Shown: piece by piece, positions 27,969 to 38,907 of the stretch
How positions within the stretch are numbered: position 1 is the first letter of the stretch
Layout: every line of letters starts with the position of its first letter
Origin: Flectonema sp. DT1601
Taxonomy: Eukaryota; Euglenozoa; Diplonemea; Diplonemida; Diplonemidae
NCBI GenBank assembly: GCA_964019425.1
Contig: OZ025793.1
Location: 1,302,001 to 1,366,000, forward strand
Direction of reading: 5' to 3'
DNA: 64,000 nt
The notes under the pieces: generated by a model
What the model saw: the letters and a program-made list of their open reading frames with translations, nothing else
What the model was told of the DNA's origin: nothing
The model's database searches: none
Made by a program: the position numbers and the translations under genes

Positions 27969-30893
27969 ATGGGAGGAGGTACCTATGAAATTGAAGAAAA
28001 GCCCCTAGGGGACATCAGTGGACTGTGGAGAAGTGAAGACATGGAACTGAGAACGATGAGTATCGAGAGAAGTGTGTTAGAACAGGCAGTGAGAAGATTT
28101 GGAGACATCTCGTGTGTTCAGTTCAGAGACATGAACGGGTCCGGAGGTGAGGAAGGAGAGTCGAAGATTGCGGGAAAAAACCGTCACTTCGTCACTCAGG
28201 TCCGTACCTGCGAGTCTGTTGAGCGTTGTCTTCGTTACTTCGACGAGCAAATCTCCCTTTTTGAAATTAAGGGAGACATGAACAACACTTATGAAGCCCC
28301 TCTCGGAATCGAAGAATTCCGTGGAGTTGCGAACTACAACGATCTTCCAAACGCTTTGGAGATATTAAACACGAGATTGATTGCTGATGAGGAGAACCTT
28401 CGTGATCAGGTTGATAAACTTACAAAGTACAAGTCTGAAGTGAGGACTGAATATCAGCGTTACTCTTCCCTAAGTTGGGCATCAACTTGGGTATCAAGTG
28501 AAAGAGACGCTGACGACTACACCAGACGCCAGGAAACTAGTGGTCTTCTTGGTGAGGATGGAACTGCTTTGTTAGTAGTTGGCAGCTCAGCACAGTCGTT
28601 GGGACAGTTGGTCGGTGTTATCGCAACCGACAAGAAAGACGTCTTCAACCGTATGTTGTACAGAGTCACAAAGGGTAATGCCGTGGCAACTCTTCACGAT
28701 CTCGACAATGGAATCACCTGCTTCCGTATATTGTATTCATCATTTGAGATGCAGGCCAGAATCTTAAAGCTCACTGCCGCCAACAACGCGAGCGTTTTCT
28801 TAGGAAGAGTTCTGATTGGTGCTAGTGGACAGTCTGACCCACGTGCATCAGGTATCAACATGTTACCTGACTCTAAGCAGTCCTGCACTGAACTGTTAGA
28901 AAAGATTAAAAAAGACTGTGATGAGCGTAACGCGCTCATCATTAGCACTGAAACAGCAGTCAAGACACAGCTGATTTCTGTTCAGAAGGTTCACAAGGAC
29001 AGACGTCACTACGCTATCAGAGAGAAGTCACTTTACCACACTCTGAACATGATGCAGATTGATGAAGGTACTTGCTTTGCAAATGCCATTGCGTGGATCC
29101 CAACGAGACAGTTGGACAAGGTCAGCAATGTCTTGGCCCAGTTTCCTCTCTGCAGACTGAATGAGGACGACCTGAAAGACGCAGACCCAGAGTCTCCTCC
29201 AACGTACTTCGAGACGAATGAATTCATAGGAACCTTTCAGGGAATTGTTGACAGTTATGGTGTCCCTCGTTACCATGAAGTCAACCCAACAATCTTTACG
29301 GTTGTTACCTTCCCTTGGCTGTTTGGTATTATGTATGGAGACATTGGTCACGGTGTCTTTATTACTATTGCTGCTGCTCTCATGATCTTCTTTCAAGAAC
29401 CAATGAAGAAGATGAAACTTAATGAAATGGTTGACATGGTCTTTGGTGCTCGTTGGCTTCTTCTCCTAATGGGACTGTTTGCTGTTTACCAAGGATTCTT
29501 ATATAACGATACTTTTGGTATTATGCTTGACTACTCTGGTACTAGATACAAGTGGCCTGATGGTTGGTCTCGTCCAGAAGAGTGGAGTGAAAAATCTTGC
29601 TTCGATAACGCGACAGTTCCAGCTGTGTGTGTTCCTTGTCACATTAGTGACATGAAGTGGAAGAATGTTACTTACCAGGGACTGACTTATGAGAGATGTA
29701 CTTGTAGCCCGGATGTTCAATATGATTTAACTGAAGCTACAAAGTACTCCTGCCCGTCGTGGTCGAAGAACAACTCTCCTAACCTGATGACCCCAAGTGA
29801 AGGACCAATTGCATTTGGTATTGACAGCGGTTGGTCAGAGGCTACTAACAAGTTGACATTCTACAACAGTTACAAGATGAAGAACGCTGTTATTGTTGGT
29901 GTCTTGCAGATGACTCTTGGATTGTTCCTTTCACTTTGTAATCACTTGTACTTCAAAGATTACAAACATCTGTTCTTTGGATTCATTCCTGAGTGCATGT
30001 TCTTGTTCTGCACCTTCGGATACATGTGCGTCATGCTTATCGCTAAATGGGTTACTCCATGGGAGAATACAAACTTAGCTCCTAACTCTCTGGAAACGAT
30101 GACCAACTTCTTCTTATCTCCAGGTAAGTACACCGAGTTCAAACCAGAGGAGTGTATCCACAACTCCAGTGGTAGTTTCAACTGTGACGGAGTATGTTTT
30201 TTCTTTAATTTTTACCTTTGTGGTTCTCTTTGTACCAAAGCATCATATTTGGTGTTATTTGGTTCTGTCGGAAATCATGTAACGTACGTTCAATAAAATA
30301 AACTAAACAACCAACAGTACCAACTTCTCTACAGTGGACAGAAGGAAATGCAAGTCTTCTTAATTATCATTGCATTCTGTGCTGTTCCACTTATGATGTT
30401 CCCAATTCCAATCCTCGCTAACAGAGAAAAGAAGAGAAGAGAAGCTCTCGGTACCCAAATCGATGATGAGTTTGGCAGCAGACCACTCCCACCAATTGAC
30501 ATGCAGGAAGTTGTAATCAAACAAGTGATTCACGTTATTGAGTACGTCTTAGGATGTGTTTCTAACACGGCTTCATACTTGAGATTGTGGGCTCTGTCAC
30601 TTGCTCACGCAGAGTTGTCAGAAGTATTCTGGAACTTTGCGATTATCAAGCTTATGGGTGGTGCCAACGGATGGAAGGGAGGACTAATTATGTGGGTTGC
30701 TTTTGGTGCATGGTTGTCCGCAACACTCGCTGTTTTGGTTGTTATGGAAGCCTTGTCAGCATTCCTTCACTCTCTTCGTCTCCATTGGGTGGAATTCCAA
30801 AGTAAGTTCTATGTTGGAGATGGACACGCCTTCACTCCTCTCAGCTTCTCGGCTCTCATCGAAGAGCACGAAGCTGAACGTGATGAAGAATAG
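27969..30893 (+). CDS. V-type H+-ATPase subunit a
   Basis: Exons 27969-30191 and 30318-30893; 932 residues. The intron (30192-30317, 126 bp) is GTATGT...CTAAACAACCAACAG, phase 0. Family marks in order: N-terminal LWRSEDMELRTMSIERSVLEQAVRRFGDISCVQFRDMN; YHTLNMMQIDEGTCFANAIAWIP; PPTYFETNEFIGTFQGIVDSYGVPRYHEVNPT; FPWLFGIMYGDIGHG; LLMGLFAVYQGFLYND; and LGCVSNTASYLRLWALSLAHAELSE near the end, with the essential channel Arg at residue 830. Subunit a forms the proton half-channels of the Vo sector and positions the pump in acidic compartments; kinetoplastids use it in acidocalcisomes and endosomes. Slightly longer than most homologues owing to N-terminal and loop inserts. The start is the first ATG after the acceptor in frame. 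Confidence 0.95.
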
Positions 30894-32501
30894 TCGTTGT
30901 ATCCCTGCGATTCTTTTCTGGATGGCTTCCCATCCCAGCATTCACTCGTACCCCTTACTACATTAATACCCCTTCAGTTTTTCATTTTGTTTTTTTTTCA
31001 AAAAAAAAATTAAAAAAGAGTTTTGCAATTCAATGGTATCCGTGAGGGGGGCGGGAAAGTGAGAAAAGAAGAAAAAAAAGAAAAAAAATATTATCAGAAA
31101 CAGTAGGAAAAAACGAAAAAAAAAGAATGAAAAAAAAAAAAAAAAAAAAAAAAGTGTTGTAGCAGGAAGTGTACCCACCCACTAATGTACGATGTGTGTA
31201 CTGTTGATTTACGAGATCTATCCGAGTGAAATACCAATTACATGAACTTTTCTGGGAAATCTCCTCTCGGAGGACAGATCAAGGGTTCATCCCTCATTCC
31301 CCTATGGAAGAAAAAAAAAGAAGAAAAAAAATAAATAAGAAGGAGAATCTTTTTTGTGTAGTGTTCCCCGTCCGTGTTCCCGTGAAGTTATTTTCGCTAC
31401 GTCACAGGGTAGTAGAACTTAAAGTACCTCCAGACTTACTACTGTTGACTTCCATTCTAGGTTGATGGATAATCAAGACGACGGAAACGCAGATAAATCA
31501 CGACAATTTTTTTTCCATTTTTTCCATTTCCCTCCCCCTAGCTTTTTTTTTTTTTTTTTTCAATATTTACGTGTGGTATAAAAAAAATAATTTCTTCCCC
31601 ACTCCCTACAAAGCGTCCCTGTGGTAATGCGGGCCTGGCGGCCGTGTTTAATATTTTGCAGGGCGCCACCTCGATATTTGTTGTTAGCTCATCGTCAAGC
31701 ATTGGTTCACTCAATAAAAACCCTATTGTGTAATGACCGTTTTTCTGGCAATTACTCATGCTGTTTAACAACCTCAATATGTGGGAAGTCCATATCGTGC
31801 AATGGATTTAAAAAGGAAAAAGTAACGAAATACATTATAAGAAATATAAGTTCTTAAGAAGCTTCCCGTGTCCCCTTCCCAGATTCGCTCAATCCACCGA
31901 AAAGATAGTTTTCTAACCTGATGAGTATTGGCTACGATGACTTATACAATGGGTGGAAGCAGTAATAAGTGTGAAACTACTCAAACACGGTTTTTTTTTG
32001 AATTGTTAAAAAAAAAGAGCTGCGGATTGGAAAAATCACTTGTTCTTCGTAATCAAGGGCAGCTCTTTTTTTTTTTGACAAATTCTCGTTATTTAAAATA
32101 ACGATTCCCCACCCGTTTCCCTTCTCTACGTGTTCCCTCCTTGTCCATCTGCTTACCCACCGCGTTTATATGTTTTCTTTCCGCCCTCCCGCCCCGTCGC
32201 AACAAAAAGTGAACCCACGAGCTGTGACAGCAAGAAGAAAAAAGTTGGAAAAAAAAGAAAAAAAAAAATAGCAAACCTACTCGCTCTGTTTTTTTCAAGC
32301 TCTTCCCGCCTCCGTTTTTGTCTCGATCAGTACATCGAAGTAGTCTCCTTTAAAGAATCGTTATCACTCAAACAGTAAACGGAAATGCACAACTTACCCA
32401 GGGAATAGTAGCAGGCTGGCCTTTGATCTCGGCCGTACTTACATTTGACTTTCTTATATTTCATGACAGGGGTTTGACAGCTCCCGTTCGGCAGCTTCAA
32501 A
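30894..32501. other. 1.6-kb intergenic region with a long hairpin
   Basis: A/T homopolymers around 31002-31154 and 31541-31560. No gene supported. The one striking structure is the inverted repeat at 32000-32086, listed separately. Two AGs (32468-32469 and 32479-32480) lead into the next gene. Confidence 0.5.
32000..32086. repeat. Long near-perfect hairpin (~88 bp)
   Basis: Left arm 32008-32023 (A9 then GAGCTGC) pairs perfectly over 16 bases with 32059-32074 (GCAGCTC then T9). Outside this, TTGT pairs with ACAA and GAATT with AATTC with small bulges, extending the stem to about 24 bp. The 35-base loop has inner pairings GATT/AATC. There is no ORF. It could be a miniature foldback element, a structured RNA, or a cruciform-forming site. 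Confidence 0.65.
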
Positions 32502-33047
32502 ATGACGATACCGTGCGCCAAATGTAAATTATTTATCGATATGGCGGACAAGTATTGCCGTTACTGTGGTGAAGCCGTAGTAGTAGCCAGAGTGGCTCCA
32601 CCAGATGGTAGTGACACAACAGATCTTTGTAGTTATGCAAGAAAGCTAGCTGAATACAGCAAAGCCCTGAGAGGTGTTGAAGAAGTATCTAAATTAACAA
32701 GTCCCGTGAGACCTGCTAAGAAGTCGTTTTCCACTTCGCTTGAGGAGGTTAAACCGCTTCAAGAAAAGACAGATAATTCATTAAATATGTCATCGATGCC
32801 GCAGAAGTATTCTTCTCCTTTCGTCTCTTCGAATGAAATCAGAAATATGACTCGCGCTATAAAGACGGGGGTCCTACCGACAGCGCAGTCACCTCGTAGT
32901 TCTTCTTCTGTTCTGAACTCGTCTTCTCTCAAATCAATTCGATCGGCAGTCAGCGCGTCAGTTCAGCATTCTGCAATTCAGAAACCTTCACAATTAGCTG
33001 CGAGACTGCGGCAATATCATTCAGACTTCCCTGAGAACTTTACATAA
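32502..33047 (+). CDS. Small zinc-ribbon protein with Ser-rich tail
   Basis: 181 residues. The N-terminus is a compact zinc ribbon with two CxxC knuckles (Cys5, Cys8, Cys19, Cys22: CAKCKLFIDMADKYCRYCGE). Residues about 45-60 form a short helix; the remainder is Ser/Pro/Lys-rich and probably disordered, with a final helical motif (LAARLRQYHSDFPENFT). Such knuckles bind one zinc and often mediate protein contacts, but no function can be given. Start: ATG at 32502, 21-32 bases after two possible acceptors. It is a real gene by composition and position; the family is unknown. Confidence 0.6.
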   Translation: MTIPCAKCKLFIDMADKYCRYCGEAVVVARVAPPDGSDTTDLCSYARKLAEYSKALRGVEEVSKLTSPVRPAKKSFSTSLEEVKPLQEKTDNSLNMSSMPQKYSSPFVSSNEIRNMTRAIKTGVLPTAQSPRSSSSVLNSSSLKSIRSAVSASVQHSAIQKPSQLAARLRQYHSDFPENFT

Positions 33048-33726
33048 AAATACTATTGAACTGGACCTCTTATGTCTCATATAAATTAATAAAACTTTCA
33101 GTTCTGATACATCCGCTCATTCACAGCCATCTATCAGATTCTCTGTATTGTCATCCACTTGTCAATTTTGTAATGTGGTAAGTAAGTGTGGTTAACATAT
33201 CTTTAAGCCAACTATTACCTCAAAGAAAAAAGAAACAGATAGAAGTTGTTAAATGGTAAAACAGTTCGTCGTGAAAGACGCTGTCCCATATTAGATTAGA
33301 AGTAAATTATGAAATAGTTTTTAATAGTGTTGTTAAATGTAATTCACCCCCCCAGTCTAGGAAAGCCTTACGTCGGGTTCGTCCACTGTTAACCTTTGGT
33401 TTCATTTTATTTTTTTCACATTTATTTTAATTTACAGCTGTTTTTCACTGTTACGGTAGCGTAGGCAAGAGGTGCTCAACTACGTTCACGTGACCTCCAC
33501 CAAAGAAACCAGGCAAATGTTCAATTGCCTCCTGTTTCATGGTGACAGTACTTTTATTTTTTTTGTGCAAAGACCTGCAGTATTCTTCCCAGATAAATCT
33601 TTTCGTATCGTATCAAATTTCCCCCCTTTCAGATGTAAGTATTATTATCTACGGAGGTCGCATTACTTTCACTAAACTGGATCAATCAAGACACCTCTTC
33701 TTTTATCAGATGGTCGTGGAAATAAA
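33048..33726. other. Intergenic region holding a repeat copy
   Basis: Contains the single dispersed copy (33403-33628) of the unit found in tandem at 47816. AG 33708-33709 (CCTCTTCTTTTATCAG) precedes the next start by 17 bases. Confidence 0.6.
33403..33628 (+). repeat. Dispersed copy of the ~230-bp tandem unit
   Basis: Matches the units at 47816-48494 from TTTCACATTTATTTTAATTTAC to GTATCGTATCAAATTTCCCC with a handful of differences (for example ACCTCC for GCTTCC). It ends in a pyrimidine stretch CCCCCCTTTCAG close to a gene start. The short frame it contains (LNYVHV...) is not convincingly coding, because it is not kept intact between copies. Confidence 0.8.
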
Positions 33727-36109
33727 ATGTCATCAGTAGACTTAGTGTGTGACTTTTTAATTCCTCTAATCTCACTGTGTGATGAGGGAGATAGTGGTGA
33801 AGTAACTGGTTGTCCGTCACGACTCCTAAGTAAGACACGTCCAAGAGGGAATTTCAGGATGTACAGAGAAGTTAAAAATGTAATGAATAGAGAAATACCA
33901 AAAGGAATAACGGCGATGGGTGTTGTTTGTTCTTATGATGGATTCAGGAATGCTATTTGGAAAGACAAAAAGAAATGTTGTATTGGACACCCAGAAGAGT
34001 TTCAATCTTCTTCAACTTTACGATCAATGCTCTGTACTGCAGTAGAACGAACACTAATAGTTCCAATAGAAGAGAATGGTGGACAAGATGTTCTAACATC
34101 AGCTCATATGCAATGGCAAGCTGTGTTTACAAGAAGTATGGGTCTGCTTAAGAAACAAGAGTTTAAGTCAATTAGAAACCAGCTTCTGTTGTACGGCTCT
34201 CTCTTCACAAGCGGCTGGCTGTTGGCATCTGAACTGGGAGACTACCCAAACAGAGGAATCATTGCAATAACAGATCTTTATAAGATTATGTGTTCAGATA
34301 ATATTATTAACAATTGTGTTACCAGAATACTGTCTTCTTACATGTCAGTTGGTCACTCAGAGTTAATGGAATGCGTTGCTGTAATTCGAATCATATCTGC
34401 GATAGTTGGATCTGACTTGTCAAGTTTTCATATAAAACCAATTAGACGTCCTATTCGAATTCAACTTCAGCATCAAATTCAAAAACCACTTTATGAGTCT
34501 GGAGCAGCATGCATGGCATACTGCAGATCTCAAGGATGTATTTTAGTCGGAGGCTATAACATGATATCTATCGTACCTTTGTTGGTATTCACAAGTAGCG
34601 AACAGCTACCTCGTCAGTGGTACACTTGCAGTAGGGTTTCAAAAATATCTTTGATTGCCTCAGAGTCGGGTCCTCAACCGAATTTAATTACAACGATTAT
34701 CGTATTCCCGGGTAACAATACTGCAGGTTGCCTTTTTACGTCATCTCGTACACTGGAATATAGCGGTGATGTTGTTTTTACTCATTCATCGTTGTCTTGG
34801 TCGGTTTGTAGTTGGAATCTTGATACGGGTTTGTATTTTATTTATTTATTGAAAAAGTTATCAATCGAATTCAATAAAACAATCTGACACTCACACAGGT
34901 AAACTTATCCACGAGTATCACACTTTAGCAACGGTATGTAGAGTTTGTCTTTTTGAGTTGTTTAATTAGTATTTCTATTTTTAGATATTTATAATAAACA
35001 ATAAATAGGTAACTGAAATCGCAAGGGTTAAGGAAAACATAGTTGCGGCTGTCTCACGAGGTGTTCAAATATTCTCAATGAGAACTCTTTCACTAATTCA
35101 CGAGGAATGGTTTACAGATGACGGAACAAGTGCTCTCAGAACTCCCATTATTTCATGTGGATCTCATATTGCTGCTGTTGACGGTGATGAAATATTTATT
35201 TGGGATGATCTCGGCAACACTCGTAAACGACCACCGATAGTCCCCACACCTGACATCATAACAACAAAGTTTCAATATGAAATTAAGAGAGAATTTAACT
35301 ACCTAATAAATAAAGGTGTTTGGAGACTCGTAAAACCTGCTAACGGGACGGGTGAGGATTATTATTTTAATGTTCGAACTCGAGAAGTAGTTTGGGATTT
35401 GATGAATCACATCAGAAGTTCTAAATACGTTTTTGAGAAAAGGGATCGAACTCGTCGAGAGAAACACCCACCAGATGCATCTGATTTGAATGATTTAGTC
35501 GACTTAAAAATTAAACAAGAGAACTGGGTAGAAACACAACGTCTCAATCCAACACACTGCTCTTGGATTGGTACAGAAGGTAGAGAGTTACATGACTTAT
35601 CTCCATTAGCAGCAGAAGTGTTACCAAAGTTTATATCTGAAGGGGGTATCAGAATAGATGAACAAGACCTATTCCCTGATCCATCTCATGAAGTTACGAT
35701 TAACGAAACTGAACATCTTTTAGTGAGAAAACCTTCTAAGAAATCACCTCTTTGTAAACATCGTCTGTTACTAACAAAAGGTTCGTTTGTTACGTCGATA
35801 TCTTCTTCATCAACTCATATGTTTATATCTCAGTTTGATCCGATTATTTCACATTCGAGTGTAACGAGTATTCCTCTTCCAGTATTCACAAAGCCGTCAC
35901 TTGAAAATCAAACAGTCGAAGAACTTGGTACCTCAACAGTTGAATGTGAAGGTTGTGTTATTAAAATTCTAAAAATAGATCAAGGAGTAGCAGTAGCGAC
36001 AACTGACGGATCCATCCGACTAGTGACATGTGGAATTATACCCTCAGTCAATAATAACAATGACGAGTTAATAGCGTCTTCCACATCGACAGAGCAACAA
36101 CCTTCTTGA
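33727..36109 (+). CDS. Large protein with a WD40-like region and a WW domain
   Basis: Exons 33727-34828, 34899-34933 and 35009-36109; 745 residues. Introns are 70 bp (GTTTGT...CACACAG, phase 1) and 75 bp (GTATGT...AATAG, phase 0), leaving a 35-base microexon that encodes KLIHEYHTLAT and completes a WD-type strand: WNLDTGKLIHEYHT. Further beta-propeller-like stretches follow (IARVKENIVAAVSRGVQIFSM, SCGSHIAAVDGDEIFIWDD). A WW domain is at about 484-508 (W484, then EDYYFNVRTREVVW with W508). WW domains bind proline-rich ligands. The first 350 residues match nothing I know. It may be a trafficking or RNA-processing scaffold; no function can be assigned. Start ATG lies 17 bases after the acceptor. 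Confidence 0.7.
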
Positions 36110-36300
36110 AACACTTTTAATGTATTGTATCCTAACTTTCTATACTCTGGAGTATTGTATTTTTTCACTCTGAAATATTTATCATTTTCTTCCATCCCCA
36201 TCAGTGATTTTTTGCAGTTCGATTCCGTCCAGTTTGTTGGAAAAAAAACAAAACAATAGTTCATATTAATACTTTTTAAGATTTATCTTTTGACTAAATA
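36110..36300. other. Short intergenic region and 5' UTR
   Basis: Acceptor-like GATTTTTTGCAG (AG 36216-36217) gives a 5' UTR of about 83 bases before the ATG at 36301. Confidence 0.5.
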
Positions 36301-37650
36301 ATGACTGATAATATGTTACTAGGACCTGATATCAATTGTCTCGGAAGTGTTACTTCTTTCTGTTCTGAAACTGGAAAAGGAGTTGTATGGACTCAAGAAT
36401 GTGAATATTGTAACTTTAACAAACAATCAGTTATATCTGTTGATAGTAGTAAAGGATTAGGTGGTTGTAAAACGTTATCAGAGGGTGATCCGGTAGCTGT
36501 TAAGTTTGACAGCAGTGGGGAGAACGCTGCATTAATAATTCCCATCTTGGCGTCACCTCATGGAAGTGACATCCAGTTAGCGAGGATAAAATCATTTTCT
36601 GGTAAGAATGGATACGGTTTTATTTACTCACTTGATCCTGAGGATGCCACAGACATCCATTTCACTCAACGTGCGTGTAGTAGTGATGTTGGACTTCAGA
36701 GAGACAGATTATGTGCGGTACAAATAAATTATGATGAAAAACCTAAAGCGACTTTCCTGCAGCCATTTCTAGACAGCAACGAATATGACGAGCTAACGAA
36801 ACCTCTGCCTGTTTTAGCTCCTCTTTCAACTGTCTCATCACAGGGACATATTCTACCTGTTTTGGACCTGTCTCCAATGACTGACTTACCTCATGATATG
36901 CTGAGGGCTCATCCTGCAATTGTTAAGCAAGCACAAGAAGCTGCTGCAACTATTCTCCGCACTGTTCTTTTGATGCCTGGATCCCCTTCTCCTGCAGAAG
37001 TGCGTCAGGAATCATCGAATGCTCAGTACGTCGGTACGAAGTTAGGTAAGATCAAATCGTGGTCAAGTATTAAGAATTATGGATTTATTGTTCCTGATGA
37101 TGGAGGTCCTGATGTTCATATTGTTTTAGAATCTGTTAAGGATATGTCAAACCCACTTCCTAATGAAGCTGTTTACTTTATTTTTGACACTAGTGAGTTA
37201 CCTCGAAGAAGAGGGTTGCAGGTACGAAGGGTGAAAAACCGCTGCGAGCCGCAATCCCAACCCCAGCAACAGTCGCAGGCAAGAACTAACCAGCGTTCTT
37301 TGCCACGCCCGATGCCGAGGGTCTTACGTGCGGGTCCCCCAATCATTGAGGATGGATATAATCCTTATGTACCAAAACAGGAAGAACCAAGAACTGATTA
37401 TCGAATTGTTCGATCGTCGGGCAGTAACAACACTCCACGCCGACCACCTACTGGACGAGTTTCCAGATACTCAGCCAACACCTGTTGTGGAGAGATAACT
37501 CCCGACACTGGAGGGTCAGAAGTATTCTTTACAATGAACGTCCTTCGTAAAGGAGGTATTCATAACATTAGAATAGGTGAGCGTATTGAGTACACACTAG
37601 ACGTTAGTGCAAGTCGTAAAACTGCTGACACAGTCAGAAGATATAACTAA
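36301..37650 (+). CDS. Protein with four cold-shock-like domains
   Basis: 449 residues built from four related beta-barrel repeats, each beginning G/A-x-[IV]-x-[SR]-[FYW] and followed by a KxGFI-type strand: about 12-80 (GSVTSFCSETGKGVV), 95-160 (ARIKSFSGKNGYGFIYS...DIHFTQ), 243-305 (GKIKSWSSIKNYGFIVPDDGGPDVHI) and 380-449 (GRVSRYSANTCCGEITPDTGGSEVFF). Repeats 2-4 keep the xDIHF/xVHI/xVFF strand of RNP-2; aromatic positions are only partly kept, so RNA binding may be weak in 1 and 4. A Gln/Arg/Pro-rich linker (about 312-378) separates 3 and 4. Multi-CSD proteins such as UNR regulate translation and mRNA stability. Kinetoplastid RBP16 has one CSD; four in a row is unusual. No introns. Confidence 0.65.
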   Translation: MTDNMLLGPDINCLGSVTSFCSETGKGVVWTQECEYCNFNKQSVISVDSSKGLGGCKTLSEGDPVAVKFDSSGENAALIIPILASPHGSDIQLARIKSFSGKNGYGFIYSLDPEDATDIHFTQRACSSDVGLQRDRLCAVQINYDEKPKATFLQPFLDSNEYDELTKPLPVLAPLSTVSSQGHILPVLDLSPMTDLPHDMLRAHPAIVKQAQEAAATILRTVLLMPGSPSPAEVRQESSNAQYVGTKLGKIKSWSSIKNYGFIVPDDGGPDVHIVLESVKDMSNPLPNEAVYFIFDTSELPRRRGLQVRRVKNRCEPQSQPQQQSQARTNQRSLPRPMPRVLRAGPPIIEDGYNPYVPKQEEPRTDYRIVRSSGSNNTPRRPPTGRVSRYSANTCCGEITPDTGGSEVFFTMNVLRKGGIHNIRIGERIEYTLDVSASRKTADTVRRYN

Positions 37651-38907
37651 AAAAAAAAAAAACCACGTGGGTAGGGGGGAATAAATTTCCGGAAAAAAAA
37701 AAAAAAACGGAAACCAATCCGATATTTTATTTTTTTGTTTGTGTCAGCCGGTTTGCTGACTTATTCTTGTTAAAGGACAGTTCTCTGTAATAATAGTGAT
37801 CACCAACATCACTGAAAAAAAGATCTGAAAAATATATAATAAAAGTGATGTAACTGCGAACAAAGTTGTTTCTTTTTATTCAACAGTGAGACTGCGTATT
37901 GTATAGTTAGGCAGGTTTGATATACTGACCCGTTTTTGAAACTAAAGATGGCATTACTGTTACTAATAATAAAATATTCTCTGATACGATCTTCTGTTGT
38001 AATCTACGAATCTATTTACTTTATTACGATCATCTGTAGGCTGAATTGGAATAAGAAGCTATAGTTACCTTTTGTTGTTATTTTCTGTGACATTGGCAGG
38101 ATAATAATAATTATTATAAACAGAAGTGGGATAATACTTAGTATCAGTTCTTTTTTGTTTTTTTTAAACTGGTCGTCGGTCTGTCGTTGTCGTGTTGGCA
38201 GGGTAGTCTTTCTCTAACATCGAAGTTGCAAACTTGAGAAACCACAGAGTTATATTTCTTAAGTCTGATGTGTGAAGCTTGTCTTGAGTTCCATGTCACC
38301 TGACGGAGTTCTTTCTTTTTTCTTGACTGACGCGCTGATTCCATTTTTGTTTAGGATTCTGCGGTTTGTTGGGTTCGGAGAGTTTTTGTTTGTTGTTTTC
38401 TTCTTTGGTTTAGTGTCGTAAACATTTGATTTTTATAGTTAGAACCTGTCGGTATTACTTTCTTTCTTTTCAGAATCGAATTGGGTGACGGAAGTAGCGG
38501 CTTTGCAACAAGTGGTTTCGTTGTAATTACGAACTCCAATACTCTGATTTCACTTTTCTTGTCGAAAGTCTCTGGCGTTAGTTTTGTAGTGAAAGGGACA
38601 ACTAAATAGCCTTCTGGAATATCTGTGTCATGAATTTCCCAATTTAATTATCACTCAGGCAGCCGGGTTTGTGCTGCAAGGCTCACAAAACAATACCTTC
38701 TCACTTGGGAAATTCTTTTTTGAAATTCTTCTGATCCGTAGCCCTGTTGTCGTTGGGAAGGAAACAAGAGAGCCGCACGTAGCTTCTGACTGCATGAAGA
38801 AGAAGTGATTGATTTCATGAGGGGATATCTGTCGTAATATTTAGTATTTTAGTATTGAAGTCTTAAAATATATTTATTCTTCTTTCAGATCACACACCGC
38901 AATTCAA
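37651..38907. other. 1.26-kb intergenic region
   Basis: Poly(A) just after the stop codon (37650-37663 and 37695-37707). No gene, repeat or strong stem noticed. Ends with TTATTCTTCTTTCAG (AG 38887-38888). Confidence 0.5.
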
